A stretch of 64,000 bases of DNA, from contig NZ_FMXA01000004.1 in the NCBI RefSeq assembly GCF_900103425.1, forward strand, positions 1-64,000. The letters are read 5' to 3'. The notes below the pieces were generated by a model, which saw nothing but the letters and a program-made list of their open reading frames with translations, was not told the origin of the DNA and did not search any database. Shown piece after piece: positions 63,659 to 64,000 of the stretch (its first letter is position 1; each line of letters starts with the position of its first letter). The stretch comes from Dialister histaminiformans (GTDB lineage: Bacteria; Bacillota; Negativicutes; Veillonellales; Dialisteraceae). Position numbers and translations under genes: made by a program.

Positions 63659-64000
63659 ATGGGACATAGTAAAAATAAGGTCGGGGTTATTCAGTTTACT
63701 ATCCTGACTATTGTGAGCATGACGGATGGTATTATTATGATTCCGACCCTTGCTGCAGGAGTAGGAGCTATTTCGTTATATGCGTGGATTACTACGACAT
63801 TGGGAGCCGTGATTCTGGCGTATGCGTTTGCCAAGTGTGGGCGATTTAATAAAAAATCAGGAGGCCTTGGAGGATATGCAGAGTATGGTTTCGGTAAGGC
63901 GGGGAATTTTCTGGCCAATTATACTTATGCTATTTCACTGATGATAGCGAATGTAGGAATTGCTATTTCCGTCGTTTCCTATGCCAGCTCTTTTTTTAAT
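63659..64000 (+). CDS. PotE-like antiporter, copy 5, cut by the window end
   Basis: The first 114 codons of a gene that continues beyond the window (GAAGGTGAG before the ATG). It begins MGHSKNKVGVIQFTIL, then VSMTDGIIMIP in helix 1: the same loss of GSG as copy 4. AKCGRFNKKSGGLGGYAEY and the later NVGIAISVVSY also match copy 4 closely, so the two are recent duplicates. Everything after helix 3 is outside the window. Confidence 0.85.
   Translation, partial: MGHSKNKVGVIQFTILTIVSMTDGIIMIPTLAAGVGAISLYAWITTTLGAVILAYAFAKCGRFNKKSGGLGGYAEYGFGKAGNFLANYTYAISLMIANVGIAISVVSYASSFFN

Overview
The window looks like a chromosome segment from a Negativicutes bacterium (Veillonellaceae-type, such as a Dialister or Allisonella relative). 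The placement is an inference from Firmicutes-type gene blocks (cdaA-cdaR-glmM, rapZ-yvcK-whiA, a tryptophan T-box, a small DUF951 gene), a YvcK with extra N-terminal membrane helices, and moderate GC with AT-rich intergenic stretches. No phage, insertion sequence, CRISPR array or rRNA was seen.

Layout. 0-3 kb: four small secreted proteins of unknown function, two of them tandem duplicates. 3-10 kb: alpha/beta hydrolase, methyltransferase, HD hydrolase, pyridoxal-kinase-like protein, an aminotransferase and an alanine/glycine:cation symporter. 10-15 kb: pyruvate:ferredoxin oxidoreductase (nifJ) divergent from a LysR regulator, with a palindrome between them. 15-18.4 kb: c-di-AMP/amino-sugar operon cdaA-cdaR-glmM. 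18.5-27.7 kb: homocysteine methyltransferase with an amidase, an M18 aminopeptidase, and a HAD phosphatase-rapZ-yvcK-whiA run ending in a frameshifted secreted-protein gene and DUF951. 28-40.5 kb: five tRNAs, tuf, a T-box-controlled complete trp operon (trpEGDCFBA), then rpmG-secE-nusG-rplKA and rplJL, ending in a terminator without rpoBC. 40.7-51.6 kb: a GGDEF/EAL sensor protein, rpsT, acpS-nnr-MBL lipoprotein-anion transporter, and gyrA.

52-64 kb is the most unusual part: five PotE-like amino acid/amine antiporter genes (the last cut by the window edge) lie with a SpeF-type ornithine decarboxylase, a TrpR-family regulator and hisS. The antiporters differ at positions known to matter in E. 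coli PotE, and the last two have lost the GSG motif of helix 1. Upstream of the first antiporter are a five-copy, exactly 10-bp-phased repeat array and a leader that can fold as a three-way junction. The likely theme is amino acid decarboxylation with precursor/amine exchange (pH homeostasis and proton-motive energy), with several substrates served by diverged exchangers.

All calls come from reading the sequence and remembered family motifs; no database search or folding program was run. Percent identities and structures are by eye.
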